The notes under the pieces were generated by a model. The model was not told where the DNA came from. It made no database searches and saw nothing but the letters and a program-made list of their open reading frames with translations. 64,000 nucleotides of DNA from Rhodanobacteraceae bacterium (lineage in GTDB: Bacteria; Pseudomonadota; Gammaproteobacteria; Xanthomonadales; SZUA-5). The stretch covers positions 248,001 through 312,000 of the forward strand of contig JACKOW010000002.1 of assembly GCA_024234055.1 (NCBI GenBank), written 5' to 3'. A program made the position numbers and the translations under genes. Positions 8,774 to 16,900 of this stretch are shown here, piece by piece (within the stretch, counting starts at the first letter, position 1; every line of letters starts with the position of its first letter).

Positions 8774-10144
8774 ATGGCTGACTTGCGCTCAACTGCAGCC
8801 GTTCAACGCTTCGATGCTCTGGACAGCCTGCGCTGCCTCGCAGTACTGCTGATGGTGCAGGGTCATGCCTTCTACCTGACCCTGGCCTCCGCGGACCGCA
8901 GCGCCTTCTGGTATCAGTGGCATTCCTACATACACGGCTATACCGCACCCGGGTTCATGTTCGGAGCCGGCCTCGCCTTCGGCTTCACGACCTTGTCCGA
9001 TCGGATCGATCAGCATGCCCGCTGGACACCCCTATTGCGCCACCGGCTCTATCGCTACTTGAGCCTGATCGTCATCGGCTATGCCCTGCAGCTGCCGCCT
9101 CTAGCCGAGAACGCCGTCCAATGGCTGCAGAGTGACCTGAATCAGTTCGCGCGCGTTGAAGCGCTGCAGAACATCGGCGCGGCGCTCCTGTTTTGCCAAC
9201 TCCTGGTGATCTTGCTGCGCAGGCCGATACCGGTGGCCGTCAGCACATTGGTTCTGGGTGCGGCGATCGTACTGTCAGGCCCCGCCGTCTCCCGAATTGC
9301 CGCCACGGAACTGGGTCCTCTGCCGCTGGCGGGCTACCTGAGCTCCGAGTTCGGATCCACCTTTCCGCTGGTGCCCTGGGCGGGATTCGTGCTCGTTGGC
9401 GTGACTCTCGGTGCCTGGTTGAAGCGGCTCGCCGCCAGCGTGCCGCTGATCCGCATCGCGGTCGCATTCGCCCTTGCCGGTGTCGTGCTCGTCGCCCTGT
9501 CACTGCAGCTGGACAAATTCTGGCCCGACGCATTCGGGCCGCATCGCTACTGGAAGGTCAGTCCCTATTTCTTCCTCAGGCGCCTGGGGTGGCTGATGAT
9601 TGCCCTCGGCGCGTTGGCGGCGCTGGATGCCACCCTGCAGCGGGTGCGCGCACGCGATGGTGCGATCCGAATCTGGGTCCGCCGCGTCGGACAGCACTCG
9701 CTGCTGCTCTACGTCGCCCATCTGTTGCTTCTGTACGGCTCGCCGATCAGTCCCGGATTGGAAGTCATCGTCGCCGGACGGCTGAGCGTCTGGCAAAGTG
9801 CGGGCCTGGTAGTTCTGATATTCCTCACCCTGGCCTTGATCCTTCGGGCCTGGAACGCCCTGGAGCTCAGGCACGGGCCTCGATTTGCGCAGCTCAGGCG
9901 ACTGGCGGTGGCCGTTGTGGCGATGACAGTGATGACGGCCGCAGTGCGCGCGGGTGATCGCATTCTTGCGCCGGCGGTTCGGCCGCCGTACATGCCTGTC
10001 CGTGGCGCCGTCGCCACCAACCTGCCCCAAACTCACGCAGACGATGCAATTGACCCCATGAATTCCACGGTTAAACTCGCCAAGAAGCAGGCTCGGCTCA
10101 TGCGCCTCCCTGATAAAGGTTCCCAAATGGCACGAGTCTGTTAA
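8774..10144 (+). CDS. HGSNAT-like (DUF1624) membrane acyltransferase
   Basis: The 456-residue protein has about ten hydrophobic helices and begins with RFDALDSLRCLAVLLMVQGHAFYL, the first helix and catalytic-type His of heparan-alpha-glucosaminide N-acetyltransferase-like proteins. Related enzymes transfer acetyl groups across the membrane to sugars. Near residue 60 YTAPGFMFGAGLAFGF is a second family feature. The C-terminal tail after about residue 395 is polar and poorly conserved. It starts the glycan cluster and ends 3 bp before the next gene, so the two are probably co-transcribed. Substrate unknown. Confidence 0.75.
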   Translation: MADLRSTAAVQRFDALDSLRCLAVLLMVQGHAFYLTLASADRSAFWYQWHSYIHGYTAPGFMFGAGLAFGFTTLSDRIDQHARWTPLLRHRLYRYLSLIVIGYALQLPPLAENAVQWLQSDLNQFARVEALQNIGAALLFCQLLVILLRRPIPVAVSTLVLGAAIVLSGPAVSRIAATELGPLPLAGYLSSEFGSTFPLVPWAGFVLVGVTLGAWLKRLAASVPLIRIAVAFALAGVVLVALSLQLDKFWPDAFGPHRYWKVSPYFFLRRLGWLMIALGALAALDATLQRVRARDGAIRIWVRRVGQHSLLLYVAHLLLLYGSPISPGLEVIVAGRLSVWQSAGLVVLIFLTLALILRAWNALELRHGPRFAQLRRLAVAVVAMTVMTAAVRAGDRILAPAVRPPYMPVRGAVATNLPQTHADDAIDPMNSTVKLAKKQARLMRLPDKGSQMARVC

Positions 10145-10147
10145 TTT

Positions 10148-11635
10148 ATGTTGCTCGCGATCAGCGCAATTTTTTTCTCCATCCACATATTCCTGCTGAC
10201 CATCCTGTGCAGCTTCGGTTTGCACCGATTATCCATGGCGGTGCGCTGGAAGCGTTATGGCAGCGCCAGCCGCTGCATTGCGGGAAGGTTCGCGCAGCTG
10301 CCGACGCTCACCATTCAGATTCCCATTTACAATGAGCGCTTCGTGGCGGAAAGAGCGATAGACGCGGCGGTTGCCATTCGCTACCCGAGAGAGAAACTGC
10401 ACATTCAGATTGTCGATGATTCAACCGATGATACCAGCCAACTGATCAGCAACAAGGTGGCTTTCCACCGAGCCAATGGCATTCCCATCGATCATGTGCA
10501 GCGCAACAACCGAGAGGGCTACAAGGCCGGAGCGCTGAAGAGCGCGATGGACCACACCCGCGGCGAATTCATCGCCATATTCGACGCCGATTTTGTTCCT
10601 GCGCCCGATTGCCTGATCGAGAACATTCACCATTTCACCAACCCAAGAATGGGAATGATCCAATTTCGCTGGGAACACCTGAATCGCGCAAGCTCCAGTC
10701 TTACCGAAGCACAGGCGATCATGCTTGATGCCCATTTCGGTCTTGAACAACAAGTGCGCAGTGCCAGCGGCAAGTTCTTCAACTTCAACGGAACCGCCGG
10801 CATCTGGCGTACGCAAGCCATCATCGATGCCGGAAACTGGAGCGCCGACACCCTGACTGAAGACCTTGATCTCAGCTACCGGGCGCAACTCCGGGGCTGG
10901 GACATGGGTTATCTGAACGAGGTCGAGTGTCCGGCCGAATTGCCCGCCAACATGGCGGCATTCAAGAGTCAGCAACACCGATGGGCAAAAGGTGGCGTGC
11001 AGGTCATGATGAAACTGCTGGTCACCGTCTGGAGAGCGCCAATCACGCTCGCTCAGAAAATCGAGGCCACGTTCCATCTGTCCAATAATCTGGCCTATTT
11101 CGTGTTGCTCGTCGACACCCTGTTCTTCCTGTTGCCGTCGTTGTGGATTCGTTCGCACTATCAGCTGGTGGGCATGTGGTGGCTTGACCTGTCCTTGATC
11201 CTGGTCTCCTCTGGCGGCCATCTGGTCTATCTCTATTACGGTCAGGTGGCTTTGGGGCATTCGCGATCAAGGGCGCTCATGTATTTGCCCAGGTTGTTGT
11301 TGCTGGCGATCCAGCTGACGACGACCAATGCGCGTGCCGGATTTGAGGCTCTGCGAGGCAATGCCAGCGAATTTGTCAGAACGCCCAAGATCGGGGATAT
11401 CGCCCGGCAACGCGTGATTCCTCAACACCTGCAGGCGGCGATTTACCAGGCAATCAAGCCCAAGGGAGTCATGATCGAACTATTGTTGGTAGTGATCTAC
11501 GTCTTTGTCATTCTCTGGGCGATTCACAATGAGCAGTGGCTGATTGTGCCCTTCCTGATCTTTATTTGCCTGGGTTTTGCGGTGTCTTCGATGCAGTCCC
11601 TGATTCCGGACCTCAGGGAAAGATCGCCTTCATGA
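10148..11635 (+). CDS. Cellulose synthase-like family 2 glycosyltransferase
   Basis: This 495-residue membrane glycosyltransferase has all processive GT2 signatures: VDDSTDD (89-95), D-A-D at 146-148, T-E-D at 237-239 and Q-x-x-R-W at 275-279. One helix precedes the catalytic domain (about 3-26) and several follow it (about 315-380 and 440-480). Enzymes of this type build beta-linked glycans or transfer glucose to lipids while threading the product through the membrane. It follows the acyltransferase by 3 bp and its stop overlaps the start of the GT-C gene (ATGA). The product glycan cannot be named; neither a BcsB nor a PilZ partner is present. Confidence 0.88.
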   Translation: MLLAISAIFFSIHIFLLTILCSFGLHRLSMAVRWKRYGSASRCIAGRFAQLPTLTIQIPIYNERFVAERAIDAAVAIRYPREKLHIQIVDDSTDDTSQLISNKVAFHRANGIPIDHVQRNNREGYKAGALKSAMDHTRGEFIAIFDADFVPAPDCLIENIHHFTNPRMGMIQFRWEHLNRASSSLTEAQAIMLDAHFGLEQQVRSASGKFFNFNGTAGIWRTQAIIDAGNWSADTLTEDLDLSYRAQLRGWDMGYLNEVECPAELPANMAAFKSQQHRWAKGGVQVMMKLLVTVWRAPITLAQKIEATFHLSNNLAYFVLLVDTLFFLLPSLWIRSHYQLVGMWWLDLSLILVSSGGHLVYLYYGQVALGHSRSRALMYLPRLLLLAIQLTTTNARAGFEALRGNASEFVRTPKIGDIARQRVIPQHLQAAIYQAIKPKGVMIELLLVVIYVFVILWAIHNEQWLIVPFLIFICLGFAVSSMQSLIPDLRERSPS

Positions 11636-13035
11636 AGCGCCCATGGAACTGGGCGGACATCCGGGTCTGGATTTTGCTGATCAGCGTCGCCGGGATGGTC
11701 TCCAGCACGCTGTTCGCATACTATCTTTCGGCCTTGTTCAATGCCCCTGTCGACGCTGGCTTTGTTTTCCGGAAGAGCCAGATCGGTACGCTGACCATTG
11801 TCCAGTTCAGCGTGATGGCGGTTTGCATGTTGGCGGCCTGGTACGCTTGCTTCCATATCCGCAACTCGACCATTCTGGCCACCGTTGCGGTGGCTGCTGT
11901 TCTTTGCAGACTCCTGTTGCTGGGCGCGGAGCCCTACACCTCAAATGACGCCGACCGCTATCTGTTTGACGGAAGAATGGTGGTGCTCGGGCTGGACCCC
12001 TACGTGTCCAATCATGAACTACCGGAGTTGAAGGACGAGGTTGCGGCTTGGCGTCCGCCGCTGGAACATCGGCAGTATCCGACGCTGTATCCGCCGCTGG
12101 CGCTGGCAGTATTCACGGCCTGCGCGGCGGCAGGAATCGAGAAGGCGAAATGGGTCTGGAGGGTGTTGCTGCTATCCGCCGGCTTGATGACGCTGCTTCT
12201 GGGTTTCCTGACCCTCAGACGTATTGGCGCTGCCCATCATTTTCCCTTGGTGGCCTTTTCTCCCTTGTTGATACTGGAAACCGGCGTAGGCCTGCATCTG
12301 GATACCCTGTCCACCCTGGCTGTCGCCGCGGCCCTCCATGCCTGGGTAGGTCGCCGCTGGTCACTGGCGAGCGTGGCATTGGGCTTGGGAGCGCTGATCA
12401 AGATCGTGCCGGTGGTATGTCTGCTGCCGCTGGTCCTCATGCAGCGAAGTCTCAGGAGTGCTGTCGCTGCCCTGTTGCCCGGCCTGATGGTCATTGGCGG
12501 TGGCTACGGCTTGGCCCTGGCAATGGGATTCAAACCCTTGGGGAGTCTCGCTGTCTTCTTCCAGAAGTGGCGCTCAGGCTCTCCTCTGTTCTTGATTCTG
12601 GACTCGCACTTCTCTGCATGGCAGAGCGCCTTCATCTGCCTGGGGCTCGCGCTTGCTGGTTTTCTGGCAGTTTCCCTTGGTCTGTTGATGAGGCATAGGC
12701 GATTGCAGGCGGATGCTTACTACGCGCCGGCTTTCGCAATGCAAGCGGCGCTGTCCATTCCCCTGGTGCTGAGTCCAGTCATCTTCCCCTGGTACGCGAT
12801 GCCCTTGGTTCCCTTGCTGGCGATGGCCCCGAATATCGCCGTACTTTCCTGGACCATCGTCTTGCCGGGTTTGTACGAAGTGCTCGATCAGTTCGTCTGC
12901 TGCGGGAACTGGTCGCCGGCCCTCTGGCCTGTCTACCTGATTGCGATGAGCTACCTGATCGGGGTGCTGCTGATCGCACGCTTCTCTCTCGGCGGCTTGT
13001 CGTCGGAATCCGCTGAATCAGCTGGCCATCGGTGA
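11632..13035 (+). CDS. GT-C integral membrane glycosyltransferase
   Basis: The frame is open from 11536, but ATG 11632 overlaps the previous stop as ATGA and gives MKRPWNWADIRVWILLISVAG, so I start there (467 residues). About eleven hydrophobic helices are present. The loop NDADRYLFDGRMVVLGLDPY matches the acidic D-R-Y...G-x-D/N-P-Y region of polyprenol-phosphate-sugar-dependent GT-C enzymes (GT87/DUF2029-like). Such enzymes use a lipid-linked sugar on the periplasmic side. The next gene encodes a DPM1-like enzyme that could make that lipid-linked sugar, which supports the call. Confidence 0.75.
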   Translation: MKRPWNWADIRVWILLISVAGMVSSTLFAYYLSALFNAPVDAGFVFRKSQIGTLTIVQFSVMAVCMLAAWYACFHIRNSTILATVAVAAVLCRLLLLGAEPYTSNDADRYLFDGRMVVLGLDPYVSNHELPELKDEVAAWRPPLEHRQYPTLYPPLALAVFTACAAAGIEKAKWVWRVLLLSAGLMTLLLGFLTLRRIGAAHHFPLVAFSPLLILETGVGLHLDTLSTLAVAAALHAWVGRRWSLASVALGLGALIKIVPVVCLLPLVLMQRSLRSAVAALLPGLMVIGGGYGLALAMGFKPLGSLAVFFQKWRSGSPLFLILDSHFSAWQSAFICLGLALAGFLAVSLGLLMRHRRLQADAYYAPAFAMQAALSIPLVLSPVIFPWYAMPLVPLLAMAPNIAVLSWTIVLPGLYEVLDQFVCCGNWSPALWPVYLIAMSYLIGVLLIARFSLGGLSSESAESAGHR

Positions 13036-13044
13036 GAATGATCC

Positions 13045-13785
13045 ATGTATCAGAGCCTTAGCGTAGCCGCGGTGATACCGGCAATGAACGAAGAGCAGGC
13101 CATCGGCAAAGTGGTGACGCAGTTGCGCGAACTGCTTGATGAGGGCTCGGTTCCGGTCATCGATGCCATCATCGTATGCGACAACGGATCCACTGACCGA
13201 ACTGCCGAGCAAGCGCTGAGTGCGGGCGCTACGGTGGTGAGGCAGGCGCAACCCGGTTATGGCATTGCCTGCCTGACGGCGCTGGAGCATTTGCCCGATT
13301 GCGACATCGTGCTGTTTGTGGACGGAGATGATTCCTGCCTGGTGGCGCAGGCCATGGTACTGCTGCAGGGAGTGGCGCAGGGAGATGACATCGCCATTGG
13401 CTCGCGCAGTTTGGGCCGGCGGGAGAAGGGGGCGCTCACCATCCCTCAGCAATTTGGCAACTGGTTGGCGGCACAGTTGATCAGATGGTTGTGGGGTTAC
13501 CGCCTCACGGACCTCGGACCCTTCAGGGCGATTCGTCGCGAAGCGCTGAAGCAGCTGAACATGCAGGATCAGGCTTTCGGATGGACGGTGGAGATGCAGG
13601 TAAAAGCGATCATCCACGGCATGCGGATGGGTGAATATCCGGTGGACTCGAAGGTTCGAATCGGAAAATCGAAGATCAGCGGTACCGTCAAAGGCACGGT
13701 CAATGCCGGCATCGGCATCTTGTCCATGATTGCCCGACTACGCTGGAACAGCAGGATGGCTCGCTCACCCGAGTTCCGCGGCTGA
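13045..13785 (+). CDS. DPM1-like family 2 glycosyltransferase
   Basis: The 246-residue enzyme has the GT2 core: AAVIPAMNEEQAIG at the N-terminus, IIVCDNGSTDRT, and the metal-binding DGDD near residue 93. Later FGWTVEMQVKAIIHGMRMGE and VRIGKSKISGT match the acceptor side of dolichyl/polyprenyl-phosphate sugar synthases. It has no C-terminal membrane helices, like the short DPM1 forms. It probably charges undecaprenyl phosphate with a hexose for the adjacent GT-C. It begins 9 bp after the GT-C stop. Confidence 0.85.
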   Translation: MYQSLSVAAVIPAMNEEQAIGKVVTQLRELLDEGSVPVIDAIIVCDNGSTDRTAEQALSAGATVVRQAQPGYGIACLTALEHLPDCDIVLFVDGDDSCLVAQAMVLLQGVAQGDDIAIGSRSLGRREKGALTIPQQFGNWLAAQLIRWLWGYRLTDLGPFRAIRREALKQLNMQDQAFGWTVEMQVKAIIHGMRMGEYPVDSKVRIGKSKISGTVKGTVNAGIGILSMIARLRWNSRMARSPEFRG

Positions 13786-13797
13786 GGCGCCGGGCGC

Positions 13798-15096
13798 ATG
13801 GACCCGGGCAGAGACACCGCCGCGATGACGGCGCCCGATGTCGAAGCCGCGATGCTCGCCGCTGAAGCGGCCGAGATTCTGCATCAGGCCCAGGCGCTGG
13901 AAGGCACGTTGCACCTGCCGGGCGTTCGTGACCACTATCGGATCCAGATCGAACGCGGCATTGCCCTCGCCACGCTTGCGCTTCCGGGCATGGATGACGA
14001 GCGCCTGCGAACCCGGATTCGACAGCGACTGGTCGTGGCCCATGCTGCGCGCGCCGAAGATGCGCGCTACGGTGCTGGACAGCTCTCACGCAGCGCCCAA
14101 CGCGCGCCGACGAGAGAGGATTGCGAAGACGGTTGGTCCAAGGTGCGAGGCATCGTCGAGAATGCCAGGGCATCCGCTCTGGAGGCTCGCCGGCATGCCG
14201 ACATCCTGCGCAAGCATCAGGCGGGGACTCTCGCCGTCCGGGCTGAAAGCGCGGCTGCAGCGGCTCAGCGCACCCTGGACGAGCGCAACCAGGCCTATAC
14301 CTTTTTCACCGACCCCGGTTTCTCCTTTGGCGAGGGATGGTATCTGGCAGCCGCTTCACTGCTGGCGGGCGTTCAGATCCAGATCAAGGCCGGCACCCGG
14401 CAAGAGCCGCAAGCGCGGCAGTTTCTTCATGACGCCGGCCTTGGCGGGGCGATCGTTCCTTACCGATCGCGCCCGGCCAACCCCAAGCACCTGACCGACA
14501 TCATTGCGCGGGCCTTCCGGAAAAATCCCGATCACGCTCAAGCTCGCTTGAGGGCGGCGTTTCTAGGAACCGAGGCACGCGCGTCCACGCTGGTCGAGTG
14601 GGTAGCCCAGCGACTGGGCCATGATCCGAACAAGAAGGTGCTGCTCTGGGTGCGTATCAGCGACCACGACGCCCACCGCAACACGGATTTCGATGAACTG
14701 CAGCAGATCGCACGCCTGGTTCTCAACGCCGGTCTCACGCCTGTCTTCTTTGGCGACGCCATCGATTCCTCGATGACGCTCGATGGCGGCATCGACCTCA
14801 CCCTGTGCTGGAAATTGCCGCTGTTCCAGGGCGCCGACATGCGCCGCGCCCAGCTTCAGCTGTTTGAGGAACTCCGTCAGCACCACGGCTTGATCGGCCA
14901 GATCGGCGTCACCACCGCGGGCATGGACGGCCCTGCCCTGCTCGGATTGCCCACGGCCTATCTCAGCGCATCGCCGAATGTGCGCCTGGGTAAATGGGTG
15001 GGAGCTGTCCCTGGATACCAGGAGATCGTGCGTGGGCCGGGATACCTCGACGCGCTGGAATCGATCCTGGACCGTTGGTCCAGACCATCCACATGA
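13798..15096 (+). CDS. Uncharacterised protein, possibly GT-B-fold
   Basis: This 432-residue protein starts 12 bp after the GT2 gene. Residues 1-180 are helical and Ala/Arg-rich (many ARA and EAR segments), consistent with a coiled region. The C-terminal half alternates strands and helices (KKVLLWVRISDHDAH, GLTPVFFGDAI, LIGQIGVTTAGMDGPALLGLPTAYLS). The last resembles the donor-binding end of GT-B glycosyltransferases, where a Gly-rich loop precedes a Leu-Gly-x-Pro turn. That is an inference; no family is certain. Its final 60 bp are duplicated beyond the next gene (16687-16746). Placement suggests a role in the same glycan pathway. Confidence 0.55.
   Translation: MDPGRDTAAMTAPDVEAAMLAAEAAEILHQAQALEGTLHLPGVRDHYRIQIERGIALATLALPGMDDERLRTRIRQRLVVAHAARAEDARYGAGQLSRSAQRAPTREDCEDGWSKVRGIVENARASALEARRHADILRKHQAGTLAVRAESAAAAAQRTLDERNQAYTFFTDPGFSFGEGWYLAAASLLAGVQIQIKAGTRQEPQARQFLHDAGLGGAIVPYRSRPANPKHLTDIIARAFRKNPDHAQARLRAAFLGTEARASTLVEWVAQRLGHDPNKKVLLWVRISDHDAHRNTDFDELQQIARLVLNAGLTPVFFGDAIDSSMTLDGGIDLTLCWKLPLFQGADMRRAQLQLFEELRQHHGLIGQIGVTTAGMDGPALLGLPTAYLSASPNVRLGKWVGAVPGYQEIVRGPGYLDALESILDRWSRPST
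15024..15083 (+). repeat. Direct repeat, copy 1 (3' end of preceding gene)
   Basis: This 60-bp segment inside the end of the 13798-15096 gene matches 16687-16746 with four mismatches. Together the copies bracket the M28 peptidase gene. Confidence 0.85.
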
Positions 15097-15255
15097 GGCG
15101 GATTCCCGATTGCGGAGACCCTGCGGCTTCGTCGTGCGAATTCGGCCGTTGACCGCAGGTGGGGCCAGGCCTGGCTTTCATCAATGGTCGCGTCCGTCAG
15201 CCGTGCGCCGCCATTGCGCGCTAAGATCGCGCCTCCTGCGCCTGGAGTTTGCGGA

Positions 15256-16617
15256 ATGAATGTGTGTCGACGCTTGCTGCTGGCCTTTGCCATGACCTCC
15301 AGTACGGCCGCGGCGGAGCCAGTGCCTACCGTGATTGTCGACATTCATGCGCTGGGTGCGGATCGCTTGCAGGCGCTGAAGAATGAGCCCTCGGTACGCT
15401 GGGCAGCCGAATTTGGCAACGAGCTGCTGCTCGGTGTGGACCCGACGCAGCTTGCAGAATGGAGCAAGAGGCCGCGGGTGCGCGATGGACTGGGCTTGCT
15501 GGCGCCGGAAGAAATCTGGGTTCGCGATCATGTGTGCGCCCATCAGGCTTTGCAGCCAGCCTTGGGCGTGGTGGGTGGTTACGAGCTGCTGCGCCAGCCC
15601 GCCAGCGTGATCCGTATCGCCGAGCGCTCGGGCATTGTTGGCAGCGCGCTGCCGGCTGACGGGGTGGTCGCCAGAGAACAGCGCAACGAGGCCCATCCCA
15701 AGTCGGCCACGGCCGTGTCATCTGCGGTGCAGAACCTGGTCAACCGGGTTGATGCCGAGCGCTGGTTCGCCACGATGAGCACGCTCGCGAGCTTCAATCG
15801 AAACAGCTTCAGTCCAGCTCTGGGCGCCGCGCGTGATTGGATATCGACTCACTTCGAGGCCACTGGCCTGGTCAGCAGCCGCTTCACGTTCACGCTGGAG
15901 AATCTCAGCAACTGCACGCCTTCACAGCCACCGATCAGCATCGACAATCCGATCGGATTCAGGCTGGGGCAGACCTTGCCGGACGAGTGGGTAGTAGTTG
16001 GCGCGCATTACGACTCGCGCAATGTAGCCCGTTGCGATGGCACGCTGGCGCCTCAGCCCGGCGCCAATGACAACGCCTCCGGTTGCGCGGGGGTCATCGA
16101 GTTGGCGCGCGTATTCGCCGATGTGGACACCGAGCGTTCGGTGTTGTTCATGTGCTTCTCGGGCGAAGAGCAGGGCCTTTGGGGCAGTCGGCGCTATGTG
16201 GAGTCGCTGCAGAGTTCGGGTGAGATCGCCAAGGTCAAGCACATGATCAATCTGGACATGCTCGGCTATGACGCCAGTGGAGCGCTGGATGCGCGCGTGG
16301 AAACCACCAGCGCGCATGTCGCCCTGCTGGGCGAGTACAGTGCCGCAGCGGCAACCTATGCGCCGGAGTTGAACATCATTACCAGCAGTGCGACCAGCGC
16401 CGGCTCGGACCATTGGTATTTCCTCGGCGCCGGCGTGCCGTCGGTGTTCACCTGGGAAAACGGCGCCAGCGTCTATCCGCATTACCACAAGGAAACCGAC
16501 GTACCCGCCAACATGACCCGAGCGCGGGAGCTGGCCGGCGGAATCCTGAAGATGGACGCTGCGATGCTGGCCGAGAAGGCCGGGCTCGCCACCATGTTTG
16601 CGGATGGTTTCGAGTAG
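15256..16617 (+). CDS. Exported M28 family metallopeptidase with DGFE tail
   Basis: The frame opens at 15184, but ATG 15256 gives a clean signal peptide (MNVCRRLLLAFAMTSSTAAA), so the product is 453 residues. The C-terminal half carries M28 zinc ligands in order: GAHYDSR (His), GANDNASG (Asp), SGEEQGLWGS (catalytic Glu, ligand Glu), NLDMLGYD (Asp) and YPHYHKETD (His). Such enzymes are aminopeptidases, usually secreted. The chain ends MFADGFE at the stop, a tail shared with two other exported proteins here. A direct repeat of about 60 bp flanks the gene, hinting at insertion. Confidence 0.88.
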   Translation: MNVCRRLLLAFAMTSSTAAAEPVPTVIVDIHALGADRLQALKNEPSVRWAAEFGNELLLGVDPTQLAEWSKRPRVRDGLGLLAPEEIWVRDHVCAHQALQPALGVVGGYELLRQPASVIRIAERSGIVGSALPADGVVAREQRNEAHPKSATAVSSAVQNLVNRVDAERWFATMSTLASFNRNSFSPALGAARDWISTHFEATGLVSSRFTFTLENLSNCTPSQPPISIDNPIGFRLGQTLPDEWVVVGAHYDSRNVARCDGTLAPQPGANDNASGCAGVIELARVFADVDTERSVLFMCFSGEEQGLWGSRRYVESLQSSGEIAKVKHMINLDMLGYDASGALDARVETTSAHVALLGEYSAAAATYAPELNIITSSATSAGSDHWYFLGAGVPSVFTWENGASVYPHYHKETDVPANMTRARELAGGILKMDAAMLAEKAGLATMFADGFE

Positions 16618-16686
16618 GCCCGCGCGAATCCCACACGAAGCTCGAACGATTCCTGCTTTCGCATTCTGGCGGTAGCCGCGCGAACC

Positions 16687-16746
16687 GATCGTGCGCGGGC
16701 CGGGATACCTCGACGCGCTGGAATCGATCCTGGATGTTTGGTCCAG
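16687..16746 (+). repeat. Direct repeat, copy 2 (non-coding)
   Basis: A displaced copy of the last 60 bp of the 13798-15096 coding region, with four mismatches to 15024-15083. It is not part of any gene here, so it is probably a relic of the recombination that placed the peptidase gene. The rest of the 16618-16900 gap shows nothing else. Confidence 0.85.
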
Positions 16747-16900
16747 CCATCCCAGGTAAGACCAGGGGCGTCGTGCCCAGCAGGTGATGATCTGAGCCCC
16801 GCATTTCAAGATCTTTCAGAGTTGCTCAAGAAGTTCAGATGATCTCGGCTGACGCTTGGTCCAGGGTGTCCGGCAACTCTGGAAGCCACAGGCATGCATC

